Source: Stentor roeselii (taxonomy: Eukaryota; Ciliophora; Heterotrichea; Heterotrichida; Stentoridae). From it: 64,000 nt of DNA. Positions 28,234 through 38,738 of this stretch are shown one piece after another. How positions within the stretch are numbered: position 1 is the first letter of the stretch; every line of letters starts with the position of its first letter. Made by a program: the position numbers and the translations under genes. The notes under the pieces are model-generated. The model had not been told where the DNA came from, did not search any database, and was given only the letters and a program-made list of their open reading frames with translations. The stretch lies in the NCBI GenBank assembly GCA_006503475.1, contig RSEH01000100.1, forward strand, positions 89,589 to 153,588, in the 5' to 3' direction.

Positions 28234-30129
28234 CTAAATGCGATTCGTAAACTCCTGTTCAGTATTAACTTCTTCCCACATATACTCATTATCCAAGTCC
28301 ACTTTCAGCAGTACTCCAGCCATAGTAAATATGAATCCTTTCCGATTATAAAGAACTCCAGTAGTCTCAAAGTTAAAAGTTGAGCAACTATCAGGTAAAT
28401 TCCCAGTTTCTTTAAATTCCTCACCATCAAAAACATAGCAAGTATTCAAAGAGTTGCCATCATTATCTTCACCTCCAAAGATAAGTACAGAAGACTTCGA
28501 GATCTGAATAATTCCCATAGATTTCGCTTGATGAGGATATTTTATCATCTTTTCAGACCAAACCTGCTGCTCCAAGTCCATCGCTTGGACACAATCACTT
28601 AACGACTCACATCCTGACTCATCAATAGTTTCTCCTCCAATAGCGAAGAGACTTTTATTGATGATGAAGCAAGTCGGAGATCTAAGCAGTTGCATCAAGT
28701 TGTTGACTTTTCGCCATTCTTTAGTTGAAACAATGTAACTGAAACTGATGACTTCTCTTTCATTGCCCTCGTTGTACCCGCCAATAGCGAAAATAGTTCC
28801 ATTGGACTCCACAAGGCGGACTCCTCGAATAGAGACGGGCAAAGAAGTTTCTTCTCTTTCCTCGCCAGTGATCGGATTGAACACAAAGCACATGCTGGTC
28901 GACTTGGAACTGATGGTCCCGACGCCTCCTGCGAAGAAGATGTTGCCGTCATTCATGACGGCCATTCCTGCATCACGAAACTGAATGGTTTTCAAAGGAT
29001 GACTGAAGGTATCCTGAGAAATTACATTGAAGTCCTTTAAGAGCTTATGTCCACATTCAGGCATGTAAGTGTAAATCCCTGCTGCTCGAGGATTCGAAAC
29101 GGAATTCAGCGAAAAGTACTCGTTTTGAGGCTTTTTCAAGTTAATCAAACTCTCGTTCGTTACCTGCCCGGTCTTCACGTCGTAAGTGATCAGCATGTCA
29201 GGGTCAGCTAAAAATAACACCCTGGCTCCCAGGTGGTACTCAGGAGCCACTACAGTCAGATTCGGACTTTGGAAGTCTTTTAAATTATTCACTTGCTTCA
29301 TGTTCGCCAGTAGAAAGACTTTACTTGAATTCACGTTCACTTCTGACCAGCCTCCTAAAATAAGAATATTTGACTCAATGTTGACTGCAATTGACCCGAC
29401 TGTTTGGATCTGGTAATCAAAGTTCACTGGAAGCCACTGATATTTAAGAATATCATAAATAAAAACTTGAGTCTTCAAGATGAACTTGGTTTCATCCACC
29501 AAGGAAGAAAATCCTCCACATAGATAAATTTGGTTTTCTTTCAAGAAACAGGTGGACAAAGAGTACTGTTTAGGTGGAGGGTCTAGAACTTCCCACTTTT
29601 GCTTTGCCAAGTCAAACATGCAGAATTCAGCTCCGATATAATCACAGATCTCTGAGAAGTTGCTGTCGTTTTGTCTGTTTTGAAGACCTCCTGCCAAGAA
29701 GACAGCTTTCTTGCGAGAGTAGTAAAGAAGAGACCCTGATACGAAATTGCAGGGGCAGTCTTCCATCAACCTGCCCGACAAGGTCGACAGATAAAAAATC
29801 ATCGTCTTGTTGGACATCTCGCCGTCTTCATCATACCCGCCAGAAATTAGAAACTCTTCGTTTTCTAGCAAGGCAACTGAACAGGACTTCTTGAACTTGA
29901 AGGGAAGAGAAGTCGGGACTTGGTATACTGAAGGAGACTTCACGTTGTAAAGGTAAGCCTTTGAGGTGTCTGAAATCGGCTTGAATAAAAATTTCAGATC
30001 GGGAAGGCTCTCCGCTTGTGGCTGCGATGATGGAGGCGCACGCGCTGGCGCTTGCTCTGATGGAACTTTTGGATCTTGGTTTGGAGGGTTGCTTGATGAT
30101 TGCTTTTTTTTTGAAATGCATGGACCCAT
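28234..30129 (-). CDS. Kelch-repeat beta-propeller protein with N-terminal acylation signal
   Basis: The 631-aa protein starts MGPCISKKK, a classic myristoylation (Gly2), palmitoylation (Cys4) and polybasic membrane-targeting signal. A Pro/Ala-rich linker follows. At least eight kelch blades can be recognised by hydrophobic-GG motifs: ISGGYDE, LAGGLQN, CGGFSSL, LGGWSEV, AGGVGT, IGGYNEG, IGGETID and FGGEDND. They make up one or two propellers across residues about 75-600. Kelch propellers bind proteins; no enzymatic residues are evident, and no BTB or F-box domain is attached. Myristoylated kelch proteins suggest a scaffold at the membrane or cortex. Confidence 0.92.
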   Translation of the reverse strand: MGPCISKKKQSSSNPPNQDPKVPSEQAPARAPPSSQPQAESLPDLKFLFKPISDTSKAYLYNVKSPSVYQVPTSLPFKFKKSCSVALLENEEFLISGGYDEDGEMSNKTMIFYLSTLSGRLMEDCPCNFVSGSLLYYSRKKAVFLAGGLQNRQNDSNFSEICDYIGAEFCMFDLAKQKWEVLDPPPKQYSLSTCFLKENQIYLCGGFSSLVDETKFILKTQVFIYDILKYQWLPVNFDYQIQTVGSIAVNIESNILILGGWSEVNVNSSKVFLLANMKQVNNLKDFQSPNLTVVAPEYHLGARVLFLADPDMLITYDVKTGQVTNESLINLKKPQNEYFSLNSVSNPRAAGIYTYMPECGHKLLKDFNVISQDTFSHPLKTIQFRDAGMAVMNDGNIFFAGGVGTISSKSTSMCFVFNPITGEEREETSLPVSIRGVRLVESNGTIFAIGGYNEGNEREVISFSYIVSTKEWRKVNNLMQLLRSPTCFIINKSLFAIGGETIDESGCESLSDCVQAMDLEQQVWSEKMIKYPHQAKSMGIIQISKSSVLIFGGEDNDGNSLNTCYVFDGEEFKETGNLPDSCSTFNFETTGVLYNRKGFIFTMAGVLLKVDLDNEYMWEEVNTEQEFTNRI

Positions 30130-30493
30130 TTTCTGGTTTATTAGAGGGAAATGAATTGTTTGATAGGTTCAAAAGTTTAATTTGATTTAGTTTAGAGATT
30201 TGAATTTAGTAGTGAGGTTAATTTTGGTAATGAAGATTTTTTTATTTTAGGTTAGTAGATTATCTGTCTGGAAGGATTTGATATATTTTTTTTAAAGCTT
30301 TAAGGAATCGGTTTGATATATGCCAATGGATTATCTTTTTTCGTGCAGATATATTATTAAAGATATAATTTAAATGCTTTAGAGTAATATAAGTATAGAA
30401 ATATTGGATTCTTGTTCTATTAGCGCTCGTTAAATATTTAAAGAAAAAGTACAACATCTAAATTAAGCTTAGTTTCTGATACAAATCTCGAAA

Positions 30494-30727
30494 TTGAATA
30501 TAAATATAGAAACATATATAGGTTCTAATGTCTCTATTCCGAGTTTCATAGATTTTCATGAAGTCTTCTTTAATACTAATACTTGCATTCAATACCTCTT
30601 TAAAATAGAAGTATTTTTGAAGATAAAACAGTGTCCTCAATGTAAAAAGCTAATGACATTTAGTAAAGACTTCAAAAATTTTAGATACAGTGATAATCTT
30701 GCTTTCAAGTGTCATCATCACAACTAA
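30494..30727 (+). pseudogene. Fragment resembling ISXO2-like transposase N-terminus
   Basis: The open frame has no ATG. It encodes a helix-like region followed by CPQCKKLMTF, about 16 residues, then FKCHHHN and a stop. The order (helical lead-in, CPxC, a Met four residues later, then a Cys just before the break) resembles the zinc-ribbon preceding the DDE domain of ISXO2-type transposases found as domesticated or mobile genes in many eukaryotes. The reading breaks at a TAA just where the next Cys and the 'SIR'-like motif are expected, and no DDE region follows. It is a relic if the assignment is right. Confidence 0.4.
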
Positions 30728-30767
30728 GCCAATCATAATTTGAGTAGAATAATACTTACCCTGCACC

Positions 30768-30855
30768 ACTCTGTCCAAGTAAAGCAAAGATCTTAACATT
30801 TTTTATGATAGTAAATCTTGTCCAGAGGTAATAGGTTTCCTCGATTCAGTATCAA
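30768..30855 (-). pseudogene. ABC-ATPase Walker A-like remnant
   Basis: On the minus strand a short open stretch reads IIKNVKIFALLGQSGAG, matching the strand and P-loop of ABC transporter ATPase domains (consensus ALLGxxGAGK). The essential Lys is replaced by a TAA, and the sequence upstream is closed by stops. With no Walker B or signature region nearby it is a fragment, possibly linked to the ABCC relic near 42.3 kb. Confidence 0.35.
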
Positions 30856-31569
30856 CTATTAAAAGTTCATCTGATGATTGCTTTCTAGAATCATCATGAA
30901 AAAGTTTCCCTAACTAACACTAAAGTTTTGATAAAATAAAATATCAATGCTTTCTAATTCCCCATCTAAAAAATCAGTTTTGAAATTGCCAAACAACATA
31001 GATCATTTTAAAAAATCAAAGATCATAAAAAAACTATACATTCTGAACAAAGAGTTGGAAATATTTTGATTCATTTGAAAACAATACCCCACTTTGATGT
31101 GGTTAAAAATCAGAAAAATTGATATAGGCAAAGACTTGGAGAAATTGAGTGATTATTGATAATTTTTAAAGTTATTCTTCGATTTCAGTGTGTATTTTTC
31201 GCCTCATAAAACATAAATCTGCTTTCAAGTCTGCAAAAAGTTTAAGATTTTTTAAAGATATTTTAAGTCATTCGTAGCATAGTTTATTCAATAAAATCTT
31301 TATTAGTTTCAGTCAATATCTTATTATCAAATACGTAATCAGCGACTTTATGCAGCGTTCAATTATAATCAAAGATATGAATTTTTCATATATCAGGAGT
31401 TTATTATATAAATTATATATTTAGCTAGTTCTAAAAACTTATCTGGGTGAAAGAAAATTAAAATATTTTCTTGTTTTACAATTCAGAAAGATAAAATTAA
31501 TCCTTACCTACACCAAATTCTTTTGGTATCCTTGGATTTAGATCTAATTCCAAAACCTTAAGAATAAAA

Positions 31570-31854
31570 ATGTTACTTGGTGGATTTAACCAGGCTCAAA
31601 ACGCAGACCAGAACGTTCAAAATATCATCAACCAAGTTAGAGGTCAAGTTGAGAACCAAATCGGTAATACTGGAGAGTACCAAGCTATAGTCTTCTCAAA
31701 ACAAGTAGTTGCTGGAATGAACTACAAAGTCAAGGTCAGAATTTCTGGACAAGAATATATACATATTAAAGTGTATGTACCTTTACCTCATACAGGAAAT
31801 CCTCCTTCACTTAGTGAGTTAGAGAGAGGAAAATCGTTGAATGACGGTCTTTAA
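31570..31854 (+). CDS. Cystatin (stefin-type cysteine protease inhibitor)
   Basis: The 94-aa protein shows every landmark of a type 1 cystatin: Gly residues near the N-terminus (MLLGGF), an alpha helix, the first hairpin QVVAG (residues 46-50, in KQVVAGMNYKVKV), strands ending in IHIKVYVPLP and a C-terminal hairpin with a Pro. There is no signal peptide, so it should act in the cytosol, inhibiting papain-type proteases such as cathepsins. Length is normal for stefins (~98 aa). It is isolated in AT-rich DNA. The TAA stop is followed by 2.1 kb without a gene. Confidence 0.96.
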   Translation: MLLGGFNQAQNADQNVQNIINQVRGQVENQIGNTGEYQAIVFSKQVVAGMNYKVKVRISGQEYIHIKVYVPLPHTGNPPSLSELERGKSLNDGL

Positions 31855-33982
31855 CCCATTCTTAACTCTTTCATTCTCATAATATGGTACGTGTTTAATC
31901 AATAGCTAATTAACTAGTAAGACTTAAAAGAATTTCATTTATAGTACTGAGGTCTCACCGATTATCCCAAATGAAAATCAAGCATTATAGGAAATAATAT
32001 CCAGGCTTTGTTTATGAAGAAATTTCATTTCTAAACAATTGATAAAACTGATTATTTTTTCAAATAAAACAAATTGGTATCTAAATCAAATTTTCCATTA
32101 TATTTCAATCTCTATAAAATTCCATAGTTTCAGCAATTGGAGTTGAGTTTAACTTAGAAACAAAAATGCTTCAAACAAGTGAATAGGGCAGAGTTTTTTG
32201 GAGAATGAATAATCAGAAATTTTCATTTTTGGTTTAATCGGATGGAAAGATTATCAAAACTCTATCTTACAATTAGTTATTAATATATAAATATGATAGA
32301 ATACATAGGATAATATTGATTTATATTTTGATTATTAATATATATTAGCTTTAATATTTTTAATCCACTCTTAAATATTTCAGATTTTTTTTTTTAGAAT
32401 GATTTACTACAAAGGAAAATTGGATGAGATGTCTGAATACTATATAAAGATCTGTAAGGTTAAATTTTGAATATTTAGCATTCAAAATAGCTTCTAATAT
32501 CTTTTAGTCTCTACTAAATCTAAAGAATCACATTTTTTTAGAAAGATTAGTAGGAATAGGATATCTAATCATAAAATAAAGAATTTAAATTTTCTAATAT
32601 GAAATTTAAAACATGATAAACTCTGAATAAATAAATCACTTGATTAATAATTTTCTATAAATGAATAACTTAACATTTAAGTTCCTTCTGGGAAATAATA
32701 TATAATCAAATAGCTTCGAAAAAAAAATTTTTTCTTTTTTAATTATCAATAAATGTCTTAATTTTCAATATATATTCTATTTTTTATTGGAGTATTAGGA
32801 TGAAAATAATTTCATATCATCTTCATAGTAAATTATTTTATTTTTCAATACTTGGTATCTTAGATTCTTCAATTTAATTCTTAATTAGTGAAATAGAGAT
32901 AATAAAGACCAAAGTTAAATAAAATGAGATTTAATTGTTATAGCAATCTAAGGGAAGCTTTGTTTAAATAGTGTTTTATCACTAAATATTATTAAATCTT
33001 TTATTCTTCTAATTGATATTACAACAAATCGCCTATAAAAGGTTGATAAATTGTCATAAGATAAATTTAAGTGAATCTCAAATGATTAGGAAATGAATAC
33101 CCACATAATTTTCTTAATTAAATGTCTTTGAGAAAATTTTTGAGATCTTCAGAATTACTCAAATGCTTCTAAAGATGAATTAATATGAAAGGAATTGATA
33201 TTTAGTATTCTGATTGAATTTACATGATATTCAGAATATTTATTAAATGGTATTATTATAGTAATTAAACCTTATTATGATGAAAATGAGACTTGCCTCT
33301 CTAAGCTAAGGATCTATATACTCTTAGCGTTTATTAACTAATTTGAAATTTTTTTTTTTCATTATAATAGAACAAAGCCAATCATGATATTTTCTATTGA
33401 ATGTAAATGAATGAAAAGCATTAAACTTATAAGTCGCTTTATATACTGCATAATTTGGTATTTCTACTATGCATATTTAAATATATTTGTAGACTGATTG
33501 ATTATAGAAAATGAAAAATAATCGAACATGTCCTTGGCTTAGATATCAAGTAGTCTGAAAATCCTAAAACATTTTAAAGTTAATGCTACTCAAAGTAGTC
33601 TTGAAGGTTACCTGTAATAAATTCTCTACAATAATCACTGTTAACCCGATAGATAATACATCATATGAATAAACTTAAAAATTAAAAATCTCTGCTTTCA
33701 TAGTAAAGAAATCTTAATTTAATCCAATATCAAGATTTTCAAGATTTTTTCAGTAAAATTACAGATTTTCACTTAGCTTTTTTCAGCAACAACTAAATTT
33801 CCAATAATCTTTTCTTTAAATAAAAAAGTTAACCCAAATAATCTAAATCTCATCAGCCTTGCTTATCACTTTCAAAAAATCTCTAAACTCTTAAAGTCAC
33901 CATAGTAAATTTCGATCTGTCTACAAGAAAAATATGTCTACAAGTTAAAATTTTATCCTTTAAGTCTAAAATTGAAGAATAA
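31855..33982. other. Gene-free AT-rich region
   Basis: This 2.1-kb stretch is very AT-rich with many homopolymer A and T runs (for example near 32710 and 33350). I found no open frame of note, no tRNA-like B box and no tandem repeat. It is the largest gap between intact genes and could hold fully decayed sequence. Confidence 0.6.
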
Positions 33983-36325
33983 ATGGAAGAAGACCAAGAA
34001 TTAGAAATAAGAAATGAAGAAAAAATAGAACTAGAGGACTTAGTCATTGAATCAATAGACTATTCAAACCCTGAAGCTGCAGCAAAAAAAGCCGACATAG
34101 AAGAAGCGAAGCTTTACCGAAACTCGACTTGTTTCATGAGAAAAGTTGGAGGATCATATGAATATTACCCAATAAAGGCAACGAGTTTGGATGAAATCGG
34201 GGTCTATGGTGTGGGGATTGAGCTTTATCTTAAACTGATTAAATACCTCTGTGTTTGTTTTGGTGTCATTTCAATTATTTCTTTATGGCCAATCATCGTG
34301 AATTTGATTGGAGGAGGACTATCGTATCAATATATCATCAATATATGGGATTTGGCAGCTATAAGCAACACTCATGATATTCAAAGTAGAGGAGAATTGA
34401 AAAAGAATAAAATGACTCAGAATCAGCTTTTTATAGCTGATGCTATTTATTCATTTTTTTTTCTGGTCTTCATTATTTTTCTCCAGGCCAGAACTTATTT
34501 TTCAATAAAGAAAAACTTAAAAAAAAACTACACTATTGCCGATTTCGCTGTTGAAGTGAAAGGATTGCCTGAAAATGATTGTACTTCTTTAAAGGTAAAA
34601 AGTCATTTCGAGCAGTTTGGACCTGTCCATGAAGTGTTTCTTGCCAGAAAATATAATGATTTATTAAAGATCTATAAAGACCGAGTTGAAATAACTCGAG
34701 AACTTGCTTTTGCTAACCTTGAAAAAGCTTTTGGAAAAAATGTAGAAAAAAAAATCAATAAATTGATGGCAAAACTTGAAAATTTCGATGAAAAAATTAG
34801 AAATTGTTCAGAAATTGAGAAAAAGGCTCATGATGAACTCAGTGTAGCTCAAGCTTTTGTAGTGTTTAAAAATACTGAATCAAGAAAAATTTGTTTGAGT
34901 TCTTATCCGAAGACTGGTTTTATTTGCAAGCGAACCAAAGTTATGGATGAAAATCACAAATTCGATAAAATTTATACTTTAAATGTTTCAAGAGTTGATA
35001 CTCCATCTGAAATTTTATATGAAAATTTAGAAGTTACTAAGAAATTAAGAATAAAAAGGAAAATATTATCCTGTGGAATGGTTACATTAGTTATTTTTAT
35101 CACTATAATAATTTTGTTTGTTTTGAAGGCTCTTCAAAATTTAAAGATTAATTATTCAGAATGCTATGATGATAATATTGATTCAGAAGATAGTTACACT
35201 AGTGATCTAGGATTCTGCTGGTGCCGTCAACAGTCAATAAGCAGAATAATCAGTAAGTACAGCAAAGAATGCAAAGATCTGCTAAATCTACTTATATACT
35301 TCGGAACAATGAAAATATTATCAAGTTTAGGAATCCTATTGATAAACTTTTCAATCGTTTTGCTTTTCAAGTACATAGCGAAATTCGAGAGACACTCAAG
35401 CAAAACAGAAGAAGAAAGAAAGTTAATGCTAAACGTTTTCATCGCCACTTTCATCAACACGTCATTTGTGGTCCTAGCAGTGAACTACGACCCCAAAGAC
35501 ATCTGGGGCTACAGTGATTTTAATCGATGGTGGTACCAAGATGTGGGTTCAACATTGACAGTAACAATGATGACTTCTATTTTTTCCCCTCATTGTATCA
35601 GGCTATTGATTTTGTACCCTCTGGGAATACTTAGAAGAAAAAGATGTGAAAAACAAAATTTGAGTCAAAGTGAAGCAAATTCGAAGTTTTCAGGAGCTGA
35701 TTTTATTCTAGCTACAAAAAACGCTTTTGTTTTGAATTTGGTCTTTTCTTGCTTTTTGTTCTCTGGAGGGATCCCTTTTTTGAATATCGTTTGTTTCTTT
35801 GCCTTGCTTTGCTTGTACTGGGTTGAAAAGTTCCTGATTTTGAGACATTATAAGAAACCTCCTCGATTTAATCATAAGTTGAATGACCTGGTTTTGAAAC
35901 TTTTGCCTTTGTCTGTTGTTCTGCATTGCGCCTTTTCAATGTACATGTATGGAGCTTCTGACTTGTTTCCTATTTTTATGTATGAGGAGGAGGATGAGTT
36001 TTATTTATATTACTGGTTTTCAGAAAATAGCTTAGGGGATAGAATGGGAAATAGCTCTGGGATTGTCAATATTGCGATTATTGTTATTTCTTTACTTTCG
36101 ATGACTTGGCTTTTTTTGTTTTCAATCATTTCTAATAGTCATGCTAAAAGGAAAGCTGGGCAAAAGGAAAGTCGTGATATTGAAAGTGAATTAGAAGGGT
36201 TTAAGTATAATGGACTTGATACTTATGATATTTGGAAACACCCGGAGTATAAAAAGTTGATTCGGTCTATGGAATCAGTTGTCAAGAAGATTAGAAAACT
36301 GGATACTCATATTTTAACGATTTGA
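33983..36325 (+). CDS. OSCA/TMEM63-like multi-pass ion channel (intact paralogue)
   Basis: The 780-aa protein has an acidic N-terminus, a hydrophobic segment at about 82-108 and another at 150-168. A cytosolic insertion of ~190 residues (TIADFAVEVKGLP, then KSHFEQFGPVHEVF) looks like an RRM fold with a coiled coil. About eight further membrane segments follow from residue ~360. Two-helices/RRM-like insertion/multi-helix core is the architecture of OSCA/CSC1/TMEM63 mechanosensitive channels; the core phrase FERHSSKTEEERKLMLNVF is also compatible with the related anoctamin/TMC superfamily. The family is therefore assigned by layout. The stop is TGA. The paralogue at 36348-38738 is inverted, tail to tail, 22 bp away. 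Confidence 0.75.
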   Translation: MEEDQELEIRNEEKIELEDLVIESIDYSNPEAAAKKADIEEAKLYRNSTCFMRKVGGSYEYYPIKATSLDEIGVYGVGIELYLKLIKYLCVCFGVISIISLWPIIVNLIGGGLSYQYIINIWDLAAISNTHDIQSRGELKKNKMTQNQLFIADAIYSFFFLVFIIFLQARTYFSIKKNLKKNYTIADFAVEVKGLPENDCTSLKVKSHFEQFGPVHEVFLARKYNDLLKIYKDRVEITRELAFANLEKAFGKNVEKKINKLMAKLENFDEKIRNCSEIEKKAHDELSVAQAFVVFKNTESRKICLSSYPKTGFICKRTKVMDENHKFDKIYTLNVSRVDTPSEILYENLEVTKKLRIKRKILSCGMVTLVIFITIIILFVLKALQNLKINYSECYDDNIDSEDSYTSDLGFCWCRQQSISRIISKYSKECKDLLNLLIYFGTMKILSSLGILLINFSIVLLFKYIAKFERHSSKTEEERKLMLNVFIATFINTSFVVLAVNYDPKDIWGYSDFNRWWYQDVGSTLTVTMMTSIFSPHCIRLLILYPLGILRRKRCEKQNLSQSEANSKFSGADFILATKNAFVLNLVFSCFLFSGGIPFLNIVCFFALLCLYWVEKFLILRHYKKPPRFNHKLNDLVLKLLPLSVVLHCAFSMYMYGASDLFPIFMYEEEDEFYLYYWFSENSLGDRMGNSSGIVNIAIIVISLLSMTWLFLFSIISNSHAKRKAGQKESRDIESELEGFKYNGLDTYDIWKHPEYKKLIRSMESVVKKIRKLDTHILTI

Positions 36326-36347
36326 ATAGGTAAGTAGCTATTAATAT

Positions 36348-38738
36348 CTATCTTTGAGTCATGGTTAAAAGAGTGGTGTCGCTCTTCCTAATCTTCTTCA
36401 CACTAGATTCCATGGATTTAACAAAAGCTTTATAATCCGGATGTTTCATGATATCATAAGTGTCAAATCCATTACCTTTAAACCCTTCGATTTCCTGTTC
36501 AATATCCAAAGCATCTTTCTCGCCAGATTTACTTTTCGCTCTCTTCGTCAGATATTTCGATAAAAAGAACACCCAGGTCATCGAAAGCAGGGCAAAGATA
36601 AGAAGTAAAATATTAACAACTCCTGGATAGTTTTCCATTCTTTGTCCAACTGAATTTTTTGCTTCACCATAATAAATACGCATCGCACCATCATCTATCG
36701 GAAAGATATCAGACGCTCCATACATATACATTGAAAAAGCACAGTGAAGAGCTATAGATATCGGCAAAAGCTTTAAAACTGCATCGTTTAACTTGTGGTC
36801 ATATCTTGAAGGTTTTTTGTAATGTCTTAAAATCAGGAACTTGTCCATCCAGTATTGACAAAACAGTCCAAGGAAACAGATTATGTTTAGAATAGGAATG
36901 CCTCCAGAGTATAGAAAACATGTGAAGACAAATGTCAGGATAAATGAATTTTTTGTTGCCAAGTCAAACTCACTTCCATCGAATTTAAGATTAGCTTCAC
37001 TTTGGCTCAGTTTTTCTTTTTGACATCGATATCGGCTATAGATTCCTAATGGATAAAACATTAGCAAGTTTATACAATTAGGATATACTATTGAGATAAT
37101 CATGGTCTTTGTTATGGTTGAACCTACATCTATATACCAATTCCTGTTGAAATCATCATATCCTACTATATCTTCACTGTCCCAATTTACTATTAGGATC
37201 ACTATCGCAGTGTTTATGAAACTTGTGATAAAAACATTTAACATCAATTTTCTCTGCTCTTCTGACTTGCTTGAGTGTCTCTCGAATTTTACTATGAATT
37301 TGAAAATGAATCGCAGTAGGAAGTTTATGAAGAAAATTCCTAATGACGATAAGATTCGAATCCCTGTTGATGCAGTTTGTTTATTATAAAAACTTTTGCA
37401 TTTACTTTTATAATCTTTTGTTATATACTTAAAATTTTTCAATAATTTTGGTTGGCAATAGCATGATAAATCATCATCCAATTCTTCTGAATCTATAAAT
37501 TCATTCCATTAATAGGAATCGAAATCAAAATCAGAGCAATCTCCTATGCCAGTTTGAGATTCTTGAAGTTGTTTTAAACCAATCAATAAGCAAACTGAAA
37601 TCGATATAACAAATAAAACAATTATAAAAGATTTGATTCTTCTCTTAATTTTTTCTCGATTAGTCAACTCTAAGTTTTCATATAATATTTCAGATGGTGC
37701 ATTCACTCTAGAAACATCTAAAATATGTTCATTCTCAAATTTATAACTTTCATTCTGTTTATTCATTCTTCTGCAGAAAATCCTATACTTAGGATAAGCC
37801 GCTAAGCAGGTTTTCTTTGACTCAGTATTTTTGAAGACCACAAAAGCCCGAACAACACTAAGCTCATCATGAGACTTTTTCAATATTTGCTGAGAATTCC
37901 TGATTTTTTCATCAAATATTTCCATCATTTTCTTAAGATTTTCTATTCTACCATCAACATTTTTTTCAAATGTTTTTTGCAAGTTATTAAACGCGAGCTC
38001 ACGAGAAATATTGGCTCTATCTTTATAAACTTTAAGTAAATTATCGTATTTTCTGGCGAGGAATACTTCATGGACTGCTCCAAATTGTTCGAAGTGCTGT
38101 TTCACCTTTTCCTGATTACAATTATTTTGAGGAAGATTCTTGACTTCGACTGAAAAATCTGCAATTGTCAAGTTCTTTTTTAGGTTCTTTTTAGCGACAA
38201 AGTAAAATTTTAACTGAAGGAACATGATTGAAAATAAGAAGAATATTGTGTAAAGGAGATTAGAAACAAAGACATGTGTTAAATTTTCATCATTTTCATC
38301 AATTCCCGTAGAATCAATTGTATTTTTTTCATCCCAATATAAGTCATGGGTGTTTGCCAATCCCAAGTTATCAAGTTTATTATCGGAAAACTCGTATTTG
38401 AGGCCATCACCATTAGCATTGATCGAAATCGGCCAAAATGAAATAATTGAAATCACTGCAAAGCAAATGCAAAGATACTTAATCAGTTTAAAGTAAAGCT
38501 CAAGACCAATTCCATAAACTCCTATTTCTTCCAAGCTGGTTCCCCAAATAGAGTAATTCTCATGTTTTCCATCTACTTTCCGCGTGAAACAAGAGGAGCT
38601 CCTGTAAAGTTTTGCCTCTTCTATGTTTGCTTGTTTCGCTGCCGCGTCAGGATTTGAGTAGTCAACAGACTCAATGACGAGATCTTCAAGTTCGATTTTT
38701 TCATCACTTCTGGCATCAGGCTCCGCGTTGCTATCCAT
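36348..38738 (-). pseudogene. OSCA/TMEM63-like paralogue interrupted by one in-frame TAA
   Basis: Two open frames, 38738-37509 (409 aa) and 37508-36348, lie in the same register and are separated only by a TAA at 37511-37509. Read through, the product is about 795 aa and matches the 33983-36325 gene along its whole length: the same N-terminal acidic block (EKIELEDLVIES), the same RRM-like insert, the same FERHSSK.EE.RKLMLNVF core and C-terminus. No GT...AG pair 15-16 nt apart can remove the stop. Everything else looks functional, so this is either a very young pseudogene, a sequence error or polymorphism, or a readthrough site. The stop falls in the poorly conserved extracellular-loop region after the TM helix near residue 390. 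Confidence 0.8.

Larger units (their letters stand above)
30130..31569. other. AT-rich region with decayed gene fragments
   Basis: This 1.4-kb stretch marks the change from compact to sparse DNA. It contains two coding-like remnants (listed separately): a zinc-ribbon fragment at 30494-30727 on the plus strand and an ABC ATPase-like fragment near 30770-30850 on the minus strand. I see no intact gene apart from the start region of the cystatin. Confidence 0.6.

Noticed and set aside
31855-33982. tRNA or other structured RNA gene in the largest spacer
   Set aside because: No box A/B pair or cloverleaf was seen in the AT-rich text.
36348-38738. Reassignment of TAA to an amino acid
   Set aside because: Many other genes here end at TAA with no conserved sequence beyond, so general reassignment is excluded; only local readthrough remains possible.
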